NCBI GenBank assembly: GCA_023511455.1 | Contig: JAIMBJ010000004.1 | Coordinates: 1-64,000, forward strand | Source: Bacillota bacterium | GTDB lineage: Bacteria; Armatimonadota; HRBIN16 | Length of the DNA stretch: 64,000 nt | Reading direction: 5' to 3' | Shown here: piece after piece, positions 25,089-33,186 of the stretch | Position numbering within the stretch: position 1 is the first letter of the stretch | Layout of the letters: each line of letters begins with the position of its first letter | Notes under the pieces: generated by a model | Database searches by the model: none | What the model saw: only the letters and a program-made list of their open reading frames with translations | Told to the model about the DNA's origin: nothing | Position numbers and translations under genes: made by a program

Positions 25089-25447
25089 TTCTGCTCCTTC
25101 CGGTAGCGGTCTGTGGGAATGCGCTCCACCTTCAGCCGGGGGATGTAGCCCTCTTTTTCCATGTAGTAGTGCCCGTACGGCTGAGCGCCCTCCGGGATGC
25201 TACCGGGGAAGGGAAAGATAGCCACACCCTGTTCCAGAGCGACACAACCATGTTCCACCCCTGCTTCCACCATCCAGATGTCACCCTTTTCGAGGATGAA
25301 CTCATGGTAGTGCCCGTCGTGGTCTATCATGAACGCCTTTGCCCTGCCGTCCATGATAATCCATGTCTCGTCGTGGTCGTGGAAATGCTTTTCTACCTCC
25401 CCACCGGGTTGCCAGTAGTGGGGCTGCGGTTTCTTGTAAACAGGCAT
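25085..25447 (-). CDS. Cupin-domain protein
   Basis: A 120-residue single-domain cupin starting at 25447 after GGGGGTG. It has a metal-binding pattern HFHDHDETWIIMDGRAKAF (His-His-Glu) and a second motif GDIWMVEAGVEHGCVAL with a further His. Proteins of this sort are metal-dependent isomerases, dioxygenases or sugar-binding proteins. As first gene of a likely operon with the MDR oxidoreductase and C-N hydrolase, it could act in the same small-molecule pathway; none is identified. Confidence 0.85.
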   Translation of the reverse strand: MPVYKKPQPHYWQPGGEVEKHFHDHDETWIIMDGRAKAFMIDHDGHYHEFILEKGDIWMVEAGVEHGCVALEQGVAIFPFPGSIPEGAQPYGHYYMEKEGYIPRLKVERIPTDRYRKEQK

Positions 25448-25505
25448 CGTTGTTTCACCCCCGGTCGGGACTTCGGCAAAGGCAAGCCGACTTCCTGTGG
25501 GCGAG

Positions 25506-25934
25506 CTAGATGGACTCACCCAGGTATTCTCCCACCTGTCGCAGGAACTCCAGCAAATCCGTCACCTCTTCACGGGCAATGCGCAGCACCTGCCGGTCGT
25601 CCACCTGCCAGTAACGGTGTACCAGCAGGTTCCTGAAGCGTGCCATCGCCTGCAGACGCTCGGCAAGCGAGGCGTCGAGGATGCCTCTGTGGTGAAGAGA
25701 GGCGAAGCACTCTGCGTAAGCGGAGGGAGCAATCCCGCCCAGCCGTGCTATCAGGTGCGTGCAGATGCTGGCGGCGTCTTATATCGCCTGAATGAGATGC
25801 AGCTTCAGCGAGTCGATGTGCAGTTCGTTGCCCCAAAACTGCTCATCGGGCAGGGCTACCAGACGCTGAACCTTGTCCAGGTTTTGGCGCAGGGACACCG
25901 CTCGCGCCAGAAGAACGTGCAAGTCTGGTTTCAT
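25506..25934 (-). pseudogene. HepT-like toxin with premature stop
   Basis: The frame from ATG 25934 to TAG 25506 codes a HepT-type protein of 142 amino acid positions: MKPDLHVLLARAVSLRQNLD at the start, HLIQAI before an in-frame TAA at codon 52 (25779-25781), then DAASICTHLIARLGGIAPSA and MARFRNLLVHRYWQVDD. The RX4HXY motif (RNLLVHRY) of HepT HEPN ribonucleases lies after the stop. The frame is otherwise intact, so a single point change could explain it (for example CAA to TAA). The ATG overlaps the stop of the intact MntA-like gene (ATGA). The toxin is probably dead, or restored only by readthrough. Confidence 0.88.
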
Positions 25935-26356
25935 CCCTGTAGCGCCTCCTTGAGCATCTGTCGCGCATGATAGTCAAAGTCCATAATCTCCAGCCACAGC
26001 CTCTCCACGAAACGGCACCGAAACTCCTCGTCTCGGCTGCATAACAGTTCCCCTGCACTCCCCGTGAACTGCACCCCTCGCGGCGCGGTGTTGAGAACCT
26101 GCACGTCGACCGGCAATCCCAGGCGTCCCTCTATGGTATCCGCAAGGCGGAAAGCGGTCTTTAGCCACTCTCCATTACTGACCATGTCCTCACGCAGGTA
26201 GACGGCGATATCGATATCTTCGAAAGGCACATCCAGCAAGAAGGAACCGTGCAGGTAGGCGAACAGCACCTCCTCTCGCGACTCCAGCAGGTGCTGAATC
26301 TGCGCTTTGACCTGCTGCTTCTGCTCCGGTGAAAGGCTGAACCGACGCATTTCCAT
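25931..26356 (-). CDS. mntA: MntA-like nucleotidyltransferase antitoxin
   Basis: A 141-residue minimal nucleotidyltransferase. The GSX9DXD signature is HGSFLLDVPFEDIDIAVYL, with a third acidic residue in LPVDVQVLN. The start chosen is ATG 26356 after AGGTGG; a GTG three codons upstream is also possible. MntA enzymes AMPylate a Tyr in the RX4HXY motif of HepT toxins and so block them. The HepT gene that follows has a nonsense codon. It is a clear paralogue of the protein encoded at 50187-50588, which has the same GSFLL....FEDIDIAVY core. Confidence 0.88.
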   Translation of the reverse strand: MEMRRFSLSPEQKQQVKAQIQHLLESREEVLFAYLHGSFLLDVPFEDIDIAVYLREDMVSNGEWLKTAFRLADTIEGRLGLPVDVQVLNTAPRGVQFTGSAGELLCSRDEEFRCRFVERLWLEIMDFDYHARQMLKEALQG

Positions 26357-26444
26357 ATCGACCACCTGCCCTTATCATACTGACGCCATCGCTATTCTGT
26401 CAACCGGGCACGCCGTTACTCCCTACCTGCACCTGCCCTTCAGG

Positions 26445-26450
26445 TATAAT
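26445..26450 (+). promoter_or_regulatory. -10 element for the family B polymerase gene
   Basis: TATAAT lies 33 nt before the polymerase ATG. No convincing -35 is visible at 16-18 nt. Confidence 0.35.
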
Positions 26451-26477
26451 ACCATTAGCCTGTGCAGGAGCCATGCG

Positions 26478-28643
26478 ATGACGAACCTGTTCGATATGGA
26501 AGCAGTCTCTGCTGCCGACATCCTCTTCGGCTGGAACCACACGCCGCGCCTCGTGGCGGTGGAGATGACCGAAACCGAAGCCATCCTGCATCAGCTTTCA
26601 GCAGACGGCACACGCACCAGCTGGCGCGAACCGTTCACGCCCTGGCTGTTGACCACCCAGCCATACTCCGACATCGACGCGCAGTGGGAGCGGCTGGAAG
26701 GCGGGGGCTATTGTTGGATGGCGAAGTTCCGCTCTTGGACGGAATATCAGAGTGCACGCCTGCGCCTGCGCGATATGCATGTGGACGTTCTCGCTTACGG
26801 CAGCCCCGAACGGCAGTTCCTGATGCTGTCGGGCTACACACTGTTCAAGGAGATGAGTTTCGACGACGTGCACCGAATGCAGGTGGATATCGAAACCGCC
26901 GGACTGAATCCCCAGGACCCCGCGAATCGCGTGCTGTTAATCGTGCTGCACGATAATCGGGGCTGGAGTGAGGTACTGGACGATATCGATGAAGCACAGA
27001 TGCTCCGGCGGTTCGTGCAGCTCATGCGCGAGCGCGACCCCGACGTGATTGAAGGACACAATCTATATGGTTTCGACCTTCCGTATCTCATCGAACGCGC
27101 CCGGCGACACGGTATCTCCCTTGCTGTCGGACGCAGTGGGCAACTGATGACCATCGGCAGTGAGCGCAATCTGCCCATCGGTGCGATTAACCGTCCCTAT
27201 CGCCCCGTGTACATCCCCGGACGGCACGTGGTGGACACCTATTTCGCGGTACAGCGCTACGACTGGGCAAAGGGCGACCTGCAGAGCTACGGTCTCAAAG
27301 AGGTGGCGCGCGCCTACGGCATCGCCGATGAGGAGCGGGTGCTAATAGACCGCGCCGACCTGCGCGAGCAGTGGCAATCCAACCCCGAAAGGGTGCGACA
27401 GTACGCCCTGCAGGATGCTCAGGAGACCGCCCGGCTGGCGGAGATTGTACTGCCTACCGAGTTCTACCAGACCCAGATGGTTCCCGACACCTACCAGCAC
27501 GTTGCCACCGCTGGAAGCGGTGAAAAGATTAATGCTATCTTCGTACGGGCGTATCTGCACGCAGGTTATGCCATTCCCAGGCCTCAGCCCGCGCGCGACT
27601 TCCCCGGAGGATACACGGAGGTGCGTCGCACAGGGGTCATCCCGCGCGTGGTGAAGGCGGATGTCGAAAGCCTCTATCCCAGCATTATGCTGGTTCACCG
27701 CATCGCACCCGCTTCGGACAAACTGGGCGTGTTTCTGCCTGCGCTGGAAGAGCTGACTCGCCGCAGACTGGAAGCGAAAGCCGAACTGCGCCGCGCCACC
27801 GACCCGCGCCAGCGCGCCTACTGGGACGGCATTCAGGGTTCTTTCAAGGTATTGATTAATTCCTTCTACGGCTACCTGGGCGCAAACTTCCCTTTCAACG
27901 ACTTCGATGCCGCACAACGGGTGACCGAGGAGGGGCGCAAAATCGCCATGCAGCTGGTGGACGCGCTGGAGCGTACCGGCAGCAAGGTGATTGAAGTGGA
28001 CACCGATGGGGTCTACTTCCAGCCGCCAGAGGGCGTAGAAGGACAGGAGGCGGAAGAGGCATACGTACAGCAGATAGCGGAGACGTTGCCTGTCGGTATC
28101 CGTCTCAGCTTCGACGGGCGATACCGCGCCATGATCTCGGTGAAAACCAAGAACTATGCCCTGCTGGACTATGAGGGCAACTGGACATACAAAGGGGCAT
28201 CTTTGCGCTCCCGTGCCGACGAACCGTACGGAAGGCAGTTCATTGCCGAGGTATTGCAGAAGCTGGTGGAGGGCGACCGCGACGGTATCGCCCAGTTATA
28301 CCGTGAAACCATCCTGCGCATCCTCAACGGTGACGTTCCGATCGAAGAGCTGGCGCGGCGGGAGCGCGTGACCGAAAAGACCTTCACCAGCGAGAACAAG
28401 CGCAAAGCCGCCGAGGCGGTGCGGGGCGTCAGTGTGGGCGATTATGTGAATCTGTATCAGCGGGCGGACGGCTCGCTGGGCATGATGGAGGACTATGCAG
28501 GCGACGAAGACCGCGAACACTACGCGAACAAGCTCTACCGCTTTGCCCTGCGCCTGCGCGAAGCCATCGGTGACGACTTCGACCTCCTTTTCCCCCGTCC
28601 CGAGCAGGTCATCCGCAAACAGCAACAGCCGAGCCTGTTCTAA
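26478..28643 (+). CDS. polB: Family B DNA polymerase (Pol II-like)
   Basis: A 721-residue family B DNA polymerase with proofreading, starting at 26478 after AGGAG. Exonuclease motifs: DIE (137-139), NLYGFD (195-200) and YALQD (309-313). Polymerase motifs: A, DVESLYPSI (395-403); B, KVLINSFYG (457-465); C, DTDG (508-511); and a later KTKNYALLDYEG. All metal-binding aspartates are present, so it should be active. In bacteria such enzymes (E. coli Pol II) work in repair and damage tolerance. It is somewhat shorter than Pol II. Its 3' end overlaps the convergent CARF-RelE-like gene by 4 nt. Confidence 0.95.
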   Translation: MTNLFDMEAVSAADILFGWNHTPRLVAVEMTETEAILHQLSADGTRTSWREPFTPWLLTTQPYSDIDAQWERLEGGGYCWMAKFRSWTEYQSARLRLRDMHVDVLAYGSPERQFLMLSGYTLFKEMSFDDVHRMQVDIETAGLNPQDPANRVLLIVLHDNRGWSEVLDDIDEAQMLRRFVQLMRERDPDVIEGHNLYGFDLPYLIERARRHGISLAVGRSGQLMTIGSERNLPIGAINRPYRPVYIPGRHVVDTYFAVQRYDWAKGDLQSYGLKEVARAYGIADEERVLIDRADLREQWQSNPERVRQYALQDAQETARLAEIVLPTEFYQTQMVPDTYQHVATAGSGEKINAIFVRAYLHAGYAIPRPQPARDFPGGYTEVRRTGVIPRVVKADVESLYPSIMLVHRIAPASDKLGVFLPALEELTRRRLEAKAELRRATDPRQRAYWDGIQGSFKVLINSFYGYLGANFPFNDFDAAQRVTEEGRKIAMQLVDALERTGSKVIEVDTDGVYFQPPEGVEGQEAEEAYVQQIAETLPVGIRLSFDGRYRAMISVKTKNYALLDYEGNWTYKGASLRSRADEPYGRQFIAEVLQKLVEGDRDGIAQLYRETILRILNGDVPIEELARRERVTEKTFTSENKRKAAEAVRGVSVGDYVNLYQRADGSLGMMEDYAGDEDREHYANKLYRFALRLREAIGDDFDLLFPRPEQVIRKQQQPSLF

Positions 28644-29671
28644 GGATGCCACTCCTCGAACTGTTCGCGCGGGTAGTGCAGCCGATATACCCCTTCAGCG
28701 AGGGCGGTTTCATAGTCTCTGTGCGACCAGAAAACTTCGCACACCCACACGTTGCCATCCTCTTCATAGTAAAGGATGCGCTCCGCCACGTTGACGGAGG
28801 GGTAGACCAGACAGTCGCTTCCGTGTACGCTATGGGAGTTCTGGCGACGACGTTCGGGGTTTTGTAAGTGCTTGAGCCGCTCGCGCAGCACATCGCGGAT
28901 GGACGGCTCTGCCGAGCTCATCGCGCGAACCGCCCGTTGATGCAGGAAGAGCGGCGTGGGACGTTCTGCTTCTACCCGCGCCCGATACGCCTCGAAGAAC
29001 GCTTCCCCTGCGGGCGAAAGCATGGTGTAGCCCTCCTCCTCCACCAGCAACAGGCGAATCTCGTCGGGCAGAGGACGCAAACGGCGGTCGACCTCTGCAG
29101 TAGGGCGCAGGTCGGCGTTTATCCACTCGAAAAAGTCCGCATAGGTATCCATCAGGCTGAAGTCCCATCCGATGGGGGTCGGCGGTAACTCGATAATCTC
29201 CCTGAAGGCTTCGTGGATATAGTACACAGGGACGTCGAACAGCAACCCTACCAGCGTGGCGTAGGCAATCTCCGCCTTGAACCCGCCCGTTGCGTTAATC
29301 AACACCTCGCGCCCTGCCGCCCGCTCATCGCGGACGCAGCTTACCATTTCAGCAACCAGCGAGCGCAAACCGCGCATCTTGAACCGGCTTTCGCGGTATT
29401 GCAGGTCAGCCACCTCGCGCAGCTCGGCTGTGTATCCGCTGTTCTTGTAGAAGGTTGCCAGAGCCTCTGCCGCACGCCTGCCCTCCTCGGTCTGAGAGTG
29501 CAGGAACACGATCTTGTCCCCTGGCTGAAGCAGCCTACTGAGCGAGTTCGTCTCCGCACTGGCTTTTTCTGGCTCGGTGAAACGGAGGTATATCTGCAGG
29601 TCGTTCTGTTTACCCGCCCGTTCGGCATTGGTCAACAGGGAAGTGCCCACTGTCGCGATGATTGTGCGCAT
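28640..29671 (-). CDS. Orphan CARF-HTH-RelE-like protein (Cami1-like)
   Basis: A 343-residue protein starting at ATG 29671 after GAGGGTG. Residues 1-175 form a CARF domain of the APE2256/TIGR02619 kind: VGTSLLTNA (8-16) and INATGGFKAEIA (125-136). Residues ~180-235 look like a winged helix (LPDEIRLLLVEEEGYTMLSP). Residues ~255-330 resemble a RelE mRNA interferase (SIRDVLRERLKHLQNPE, then ERILYYEEDGNVWVCEVFWS). This order matches Cami1, the CARF-RelE ribonuclease activated by cyclic tetra-adenylate from type III CRISPR systems. No cas gene or CRISPR array lies within the window, so its signal must come from elsewhere or be something else. It has its own near-consensus promoter. Confidence 0.75.
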   Translation of the reverse strand: MRTIIATVGTSLLTNAERAGKQNDLQIYLRFTEPEKASAETNSLSRLLQPGDKIVFLHSQTEEGRRAAEALATFYKNSGYTAELREVADLQYRESRFKMRGLRSLVAEMVSCVRDERAAGREVLINATGGFKAEIAYATLVGLLFDVPVYYIHEAFREIIELPPTPIGWDFSLMDTYADFFEWINADLRPTAEVDRRLRPLPDEIRLLLVEEEGYTMLSPAGEAFFEAYRARVEAERPTPLFLHQRAVRAMSSAEPSIRDVLRERLKHLQNPERRRQNSHSVHGSDCLVYPSVNVAERILYYEEDGNVWVCEVFWSHRDYETALAEGVYRLHYPREQFEEWHP

Positions 29672-29705
29672 CAGATTCACCCTCGCCAAACAGTATGTTG
29701 CCTGT

Positions 29706-29735
29706 ATTATACTCGATGAGCATTTCAGTAGACAA
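29706..29735 (-). promoter_or_regulatory. Promoter of the CARF-RelE-like gene
   Basis: TTGTCT and TATAAT with 18-nt spacing on the minus strand, the -10 lying 35 nt before the ATG. The element suggests constitutive expression as a standby sensor. Confidence 0.65.
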
Positions 29736-29777
29736 AGTGCCTCGGAGGTGTTCGGAGAACCCTGCAGTGTCCCAGCG

Positions 29778-29821
29778 ACTGGAAGTTGCGGGCAACGCGG
29801 ACACAAATCCTGTTTGACAGG
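29778..29821. repeat. Intergenic repeat element, copy B
   Basis: ACTGGAAGTTGCGGGCAAC (29778-29796) is an exact inverted match to 17890-17908. As in copy A it is followed by GGACACAAA-like text and a small hairpin (CCTG-TTTGA-CAGG, 29809-29821). It sits between divergent genes and overlaps the amidase promoter. Confidence 0.5.
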
Positions 29822-29843
29822 GGCACACGCGATGTGCTAAGAT
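29814..29843 (+). promoter_or_regulatory. Amidase promoter
   Basis: TTGACA and TAAGAT are spaced by 18 nt, with TGC before the -10 (extended -10), 31 nt before the ATG. Confidence 0.55.
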
Positions 29844-29874
29844 GCTTCCACCAGATGCCAGAGGTGACAGTGCC

Positions 29875-31209
29875 ATGCGGTTCGTGTACATATTCCTGAT
29901 AACGATCGGCGTGGTGACTGGTACCTGCCGTATGTATGCCTCTGAGGACTACCCGCCTGCGCGATGGGTTCCCGCCTACTCGGGCAACTACACGGTTTCC
30001 AACCGCCCCAGCACCTACCCGATATGGTATGTCATCGTTCACGTGGTACAGGGTTCGTATAACAGCTGCATCTCCTGGTTCCAGAATCCCAGCTCGCGCG
30101 TCAGTGCGCACTACGTCATCCGTTCCTCCGACGGCGAAGTGACGCAGATGGTTCGCCACAAGGACATCGCATGGCACGCGGGCAACTGGTGGTACAACTG
30201 CCGCTCCATCGGCATCGAGCATGAGGGCTGGGTACACGACTCCAAGTGGTTTACCTACGCCATGTATTATTCCTCCGCCACGCTGGTGCGCCACATCTGC
30301 CGAATCTATGGTATCCCGCGCACACGCAGCTACATTCTTGGGCATGTAGAGGTGCCCGGTGCGACACACACCGACCCCGGTCCCAACTGGAACTGGGATT
30401 TCTACATGCAGATGGTGCAGTCTTCGGCGATACTGGAAGAGGCTTCCGTGCCGCTGACCCTGCGCCCAGGTGAAGTCGCCTCCGCGCGACTGGTTTTCCG
30501 CAACACGGGCGACATCACCTGGCAACCGATGGGCACGAACCCTGTGCGTCTGGGCACACAGAACCCACGCGACCGCCATAGCCCCTTCTATACGTCGCGC
30601 GCATGGATTTCGCCCAACCGCCCCACCGCGGTAGCCGCCCCCACCCCACCGGAAGCCTTCGGGGAGTTTCACTTCACCCTCACCGCGCCGGAACGCTACG
30701 GTACCTACGAGGAGAGTTATCAGCTCGTGCGCGAGGGGGTTACCTGGTTCGGTCCGATAGTTACCTTCCGCATCGATGTCGTGCCCTGGGACATCATTAT
30801 CGATAACGTGAGCGAGAACTTCAGCGTACGGGGCACATGGAACACGGGAACCACAGCGCCGGGCAAATATGGCGCGGACTACCGCTGGACCAGCACCAAT
30901 CCCCGTAGCACCGCATGGGCACGCTGGTACCTGAATGTGCCTAAAGACGGCTACTACGATGTGTATGCCTGGTGGAGTCAGGGAACCAATCGCAGCACCG
31001 CCGCCCGTTATGAAATCGTGCACCGCACCGGCACGGCAGTCAAGGTGGTGAACCAGCAGACAAACGGCGGCAAGTGGAACTGGTTGGGACGATACCAGTT
31101 TGTGCGGGGAGGCGGTTTTGTCTACCTGCGCCCGAACGCACCATCGGGGTACGTGGTTATCGCCGACGCGGTGCGAATCGTCGGCCCCGTGACACCGGCA
31201 AGGCGATAG
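29875..31209 (+). CDS. Secreted N-acetylmuramoyl-L-alanine amidase with Ig-like and golvesin-like domains
   Basis: A 444-residue exported protein starting at 29875 after AGAGGTG. The signal peptide is MRFVYIFLITIGVVTGTCRM and following. Residues ~30-180 are an Amidase_2 (PGRP-like) zinc hydrolase: WYVIVHVVQGSYNSCISWF (Zn His), AHYVIRSSDGEV, HAGNWWYNCRSIGIEHEGW (Glu/His) and HTDPGPNWNWDFY (His and Asp). Residues ~190-300 resemble an NBR1-like Ig domain (VFRNTGDITWQPMGTNPVRL). The last ~120 are golvesin/xanthan-lyase-like (GYYDVYAWWSQGTNRST). It probably cuts the lactyl-peptide link of peptidoglycan at the cell surface, with two C-terminal domains for attachment or carbohydrate contact. The next gene starts 11 nt downstream, likely cotranscribed. 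Confidence 0.88.
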   Translation: MRFVYIFLITIGVVTGTCRMYASEDYPPARWVPAYSGNYTVSNRPSTYPIWYVIVHVVQGSYNSCISWFQNPSSRVSAHYVIRSSDGEVTQMVRHKDIAWHAGNWWYNCRSIGIEHEGWVHDSKWFTYAMYYSSATLVRHICRIYGIPRTRSYILGHVEVPGATHTDPGPNWNWDFYMQMVQSSAILEEASVPLTLRPGEVASARLVFRNTGDITWQPMGTNPVRLGTQNPRDRHSPFYTSRAWISPNRPTAVAAPTPPEAFGEFHFTLTAPERYGTYEESYQLVREGVTWFGPIVTFRIDVVPWDIIIDNVSENFSVRGTWNTGTTAPGKYGADYRWTSTNPRSTAWARWYLNVPKDGYYDVYAWWSQGTNRSTAARYEIVHRTGTAVKVVNQQTNGGKWNWLGRYQFVRGGGFVYLRPNAPSGYVVIADAVRIVGPVTPARR

Positions 31210-31220
31210 GGATGGGAACC

Positions 31221-33059
31221 ATGCGCCACGTAATGCTTGGTGTGGCATGGTTTATCCTGTGCGTGCAGGTACTGGCTAGTGACTGGCAAGAAGACCCGCG
31301 CCTGCAAAAAACGGTTACGCTCCAGCTTCCCAACGCACTGTTTACCGAGATCATGGAGGAGCTGAGCAAGCAGACCGGCGTACCTTTTACCCTGCACCCT
31401 TCCCTGCAGGAAGAAAAAGCCACATTTTTTGTCACCAATCAACCAGCCCAACAGGTGCTTGCGAAATGGATGAGCCTGTTTGGTCTCAAGTGTGAGCCGC
31501 AGGGAGAAGGCTACCAGCTGCTTCCTGACCCCGCCCTTCGCCAGCAAGAAGAGGCAGCGGTAGAGTGGGAACGGCGCATGATACGACTGGAAGCCGAGAA
31601 GACCCTGCGCACCTGGTCGCAACTGATTCGGGACGACTTTGCCGTCTACGCCAGGCGGGCATCGGACATCGAGGAGGAGATGGACAAACTGCAACAGGAG
31701 AAACCACCCAGCTGGCAAGACCGTCGCGCTGCACTCGCAGAGCAGTTCGCGCAAGTACGGGAGGTTGCTGAATGGCATCGCTATCTGGCAGGATGGCTGT
31801 ATCGCCGGTTTTCCTCCACCATCTGGCGCGAGCTGCGTCACGGTGAAACCGTCTGGTTCTCTACAGCGCAAGAGCCCGGCACGCTTCCGTTGCCACCCGA
31901 TGCCCTGCGATGGCAGGCCCATCCTGCAGATACCATCCCGCGATCGATGCTGTTCGGCATTCGTCTGGACGAAGCGCGGCGGGAGCTGGTGTTCTATGCC
32001 TTCACTCAACCTGGCGACGACACCGCCGAGCCGACGGCGACGGTATACACGCACCCCGTTTCGCCTGACCACGAACAGAAACCCTCCGTGCAACAACGCT
32101 GGGAAAGATGGCAGGCACCTCCAGAAGAGTTCAGTAGATTCCGTCGCAGGATTGAGAACAAGACCCCTTCGCCTGCACCACCTCCAGGGCAGTCCACCGC
32201 CGCTGATTCGCTGCGCTGGATAGCACAACACGCGCAGATGAACGTCATCGCCGACGCCTTTCGCGTACCTGTGCGCCTCGTGGTGGAAGGCGACACGCTG
32301 GCAGAATGGCTCGGTCGCTTTACACTACAAGAGCCTGGCTATCTGCGCGTCGAGGGAGACTGGCTTCTTTTTCGGCACGCACGCTACTGGCAACTGAGAC
32401 GCAGCGAACTCCCTGAGAAACTGGTGCGCCAGATGGAACAGAAGTGGGCAACGGAGGGGCTGAGTCTGGATGATTATGCTGCTCTCGCCGCGCAGCTGAC
32501 GCCGGAAGGTATTCTGCGTCTCAAGGAAAGCCATGGCTACTCTTTCCAGTTTGACCCCACTCCCCTGCGAGATGCCGCGCTCGCTCTGCGCTTCTGGGCA
32601 AGCCTGACCGCAGGACAGAAGGAAGCCGCTCTTCGGCGTCAGCCCATTGCCTACCACAGTCTGACCCCTGTTCAGCAGACCCTGTTTCAGGAAGCCATGC
32701 TGGCGAAACTCCACGAAACGCTGCAACCGCTCCTTCTCGACTACCTCACCAGACGCGACCTGCACTCCGAGCTCGCCTTTGTGGTGGAACGCTGGCGCGA
32801 AGGCACCTACACGCTTGAAGGCGAGAGAGTATCCATCGCTGCCGAAAGCGCGGAGGAGCTGGAACAGCAACGCCACCTGGTGCCCGACGCACCAACCACA
32901 ATCGGACAATCCCTGAGAGGGCAGATCGTTTTCTCCTTTGGTATGGACTGGCAGAGGTCGGTGCAGTACCACATTTCGGTGCGTGAAAAATCTTTTTCAC
33001 TTTCTTCTCAGGAGCAGGAAAAGCAGGAATCTTTCGCGAAGGTTCTACTCAGAAAATAG
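31221..33059 (+). CDS. Exported STN/secretin-like domain protein
   Basis: A 612-residue exported protein. ATG 31221 is chosen because a signal peptide follows directly (MRHVMLGVAWFILCVQVLAS) and GGGATGGGAACC lies upstream; ATG 31212 is possible. After the signal comes an STN/secretin-N-like unit (TVTLQLPNALFTEIMEELSK, TGVPFTLHP). The middle is a charged helical region. A second similar unit occurs near residues 330-395 (DSLRWIAQHAQMNVIADAF, GDTLAEWLGRF). There is no beta-barrel secretin domain. It may bind an outer-membrane or pilus machine, but no partner is seen. It follows the amidase by 11 nt. Confidence 0.6.
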   Translation: MRHVMLGVAWFILCVQVLASDWQEDPRLQKTVTLQLPNALFTEIMEELSKQTGVPFTLHPSLQEEKATFFVTNQPAQQVLAKWMSLFGLKCEPQGEGYQLLPDPALRQQEEAAVEWERRMIRLEAEKTLRTWSQLIRDDFAVYARRASDIEEEMDKLQQEKPPSWQDRRAALAEQFAQVREVAEWHRYLAGWLYRRFSSTIWRELRHGETVWFSTAQEPGTLPLPPDALRWQAHPADTIPRSMLFGIRLDEARRELVFYAFTQPGDDTAEPTATVYTHPVSPDHEQKPSVQQRWERWQAPPEEFSRFRRRIENKTPSPAPPPGQSTAADSLRWIAQHAQMNVIADAFRVPVRLVVEGDTLAEWLGRFTLQEPGYLRVEGDWLLFRHARYWQLRRSELPEKLVRQMEQKWATEGLSLDDYAALAAQLTPEGILRLKESHGYSFQFDPTPLRDAALALRFWASLTAGQKEAALRRQPIAYHSLTPVQQTLFQEAMLAKLHETLQPLLLDYLTRRDLHSELAFVVERWREGTYTLEGERVSIAAESAEELEQQRHLVPDAPTTIGQSLRGQIVFSFGMDWQRSVQYHISVREKSFSLSSQEQEKQESFAKVLLRK

Positions 33060-33186
33060 TATCGTTTTGCCAGAGATACTATAGTTATTCTGTATATTTA
33101 GAGTAATAAACCGAGCACACAGGATGGGCCTGTGAGATGTGGGCACAGTTTGCACCATAACTCTTTGTTCTCGGGAGGAGATTCCG

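Noticed and set aside
28640-30000. CRISPR array or cas genes near the CARF protein
   Set aside because: I looked for direct repeats with regular spacers and for Cas10, Csm, Cmr, Cas1 or Cas2-like proteins in the whole window and saw none.
29725-31248. A 507-codon open frame on the minus strand
   Set aside because: Antisense to the amidase, whose zinc ligands and domains are clear; Val/His/Gly-rich shadow.
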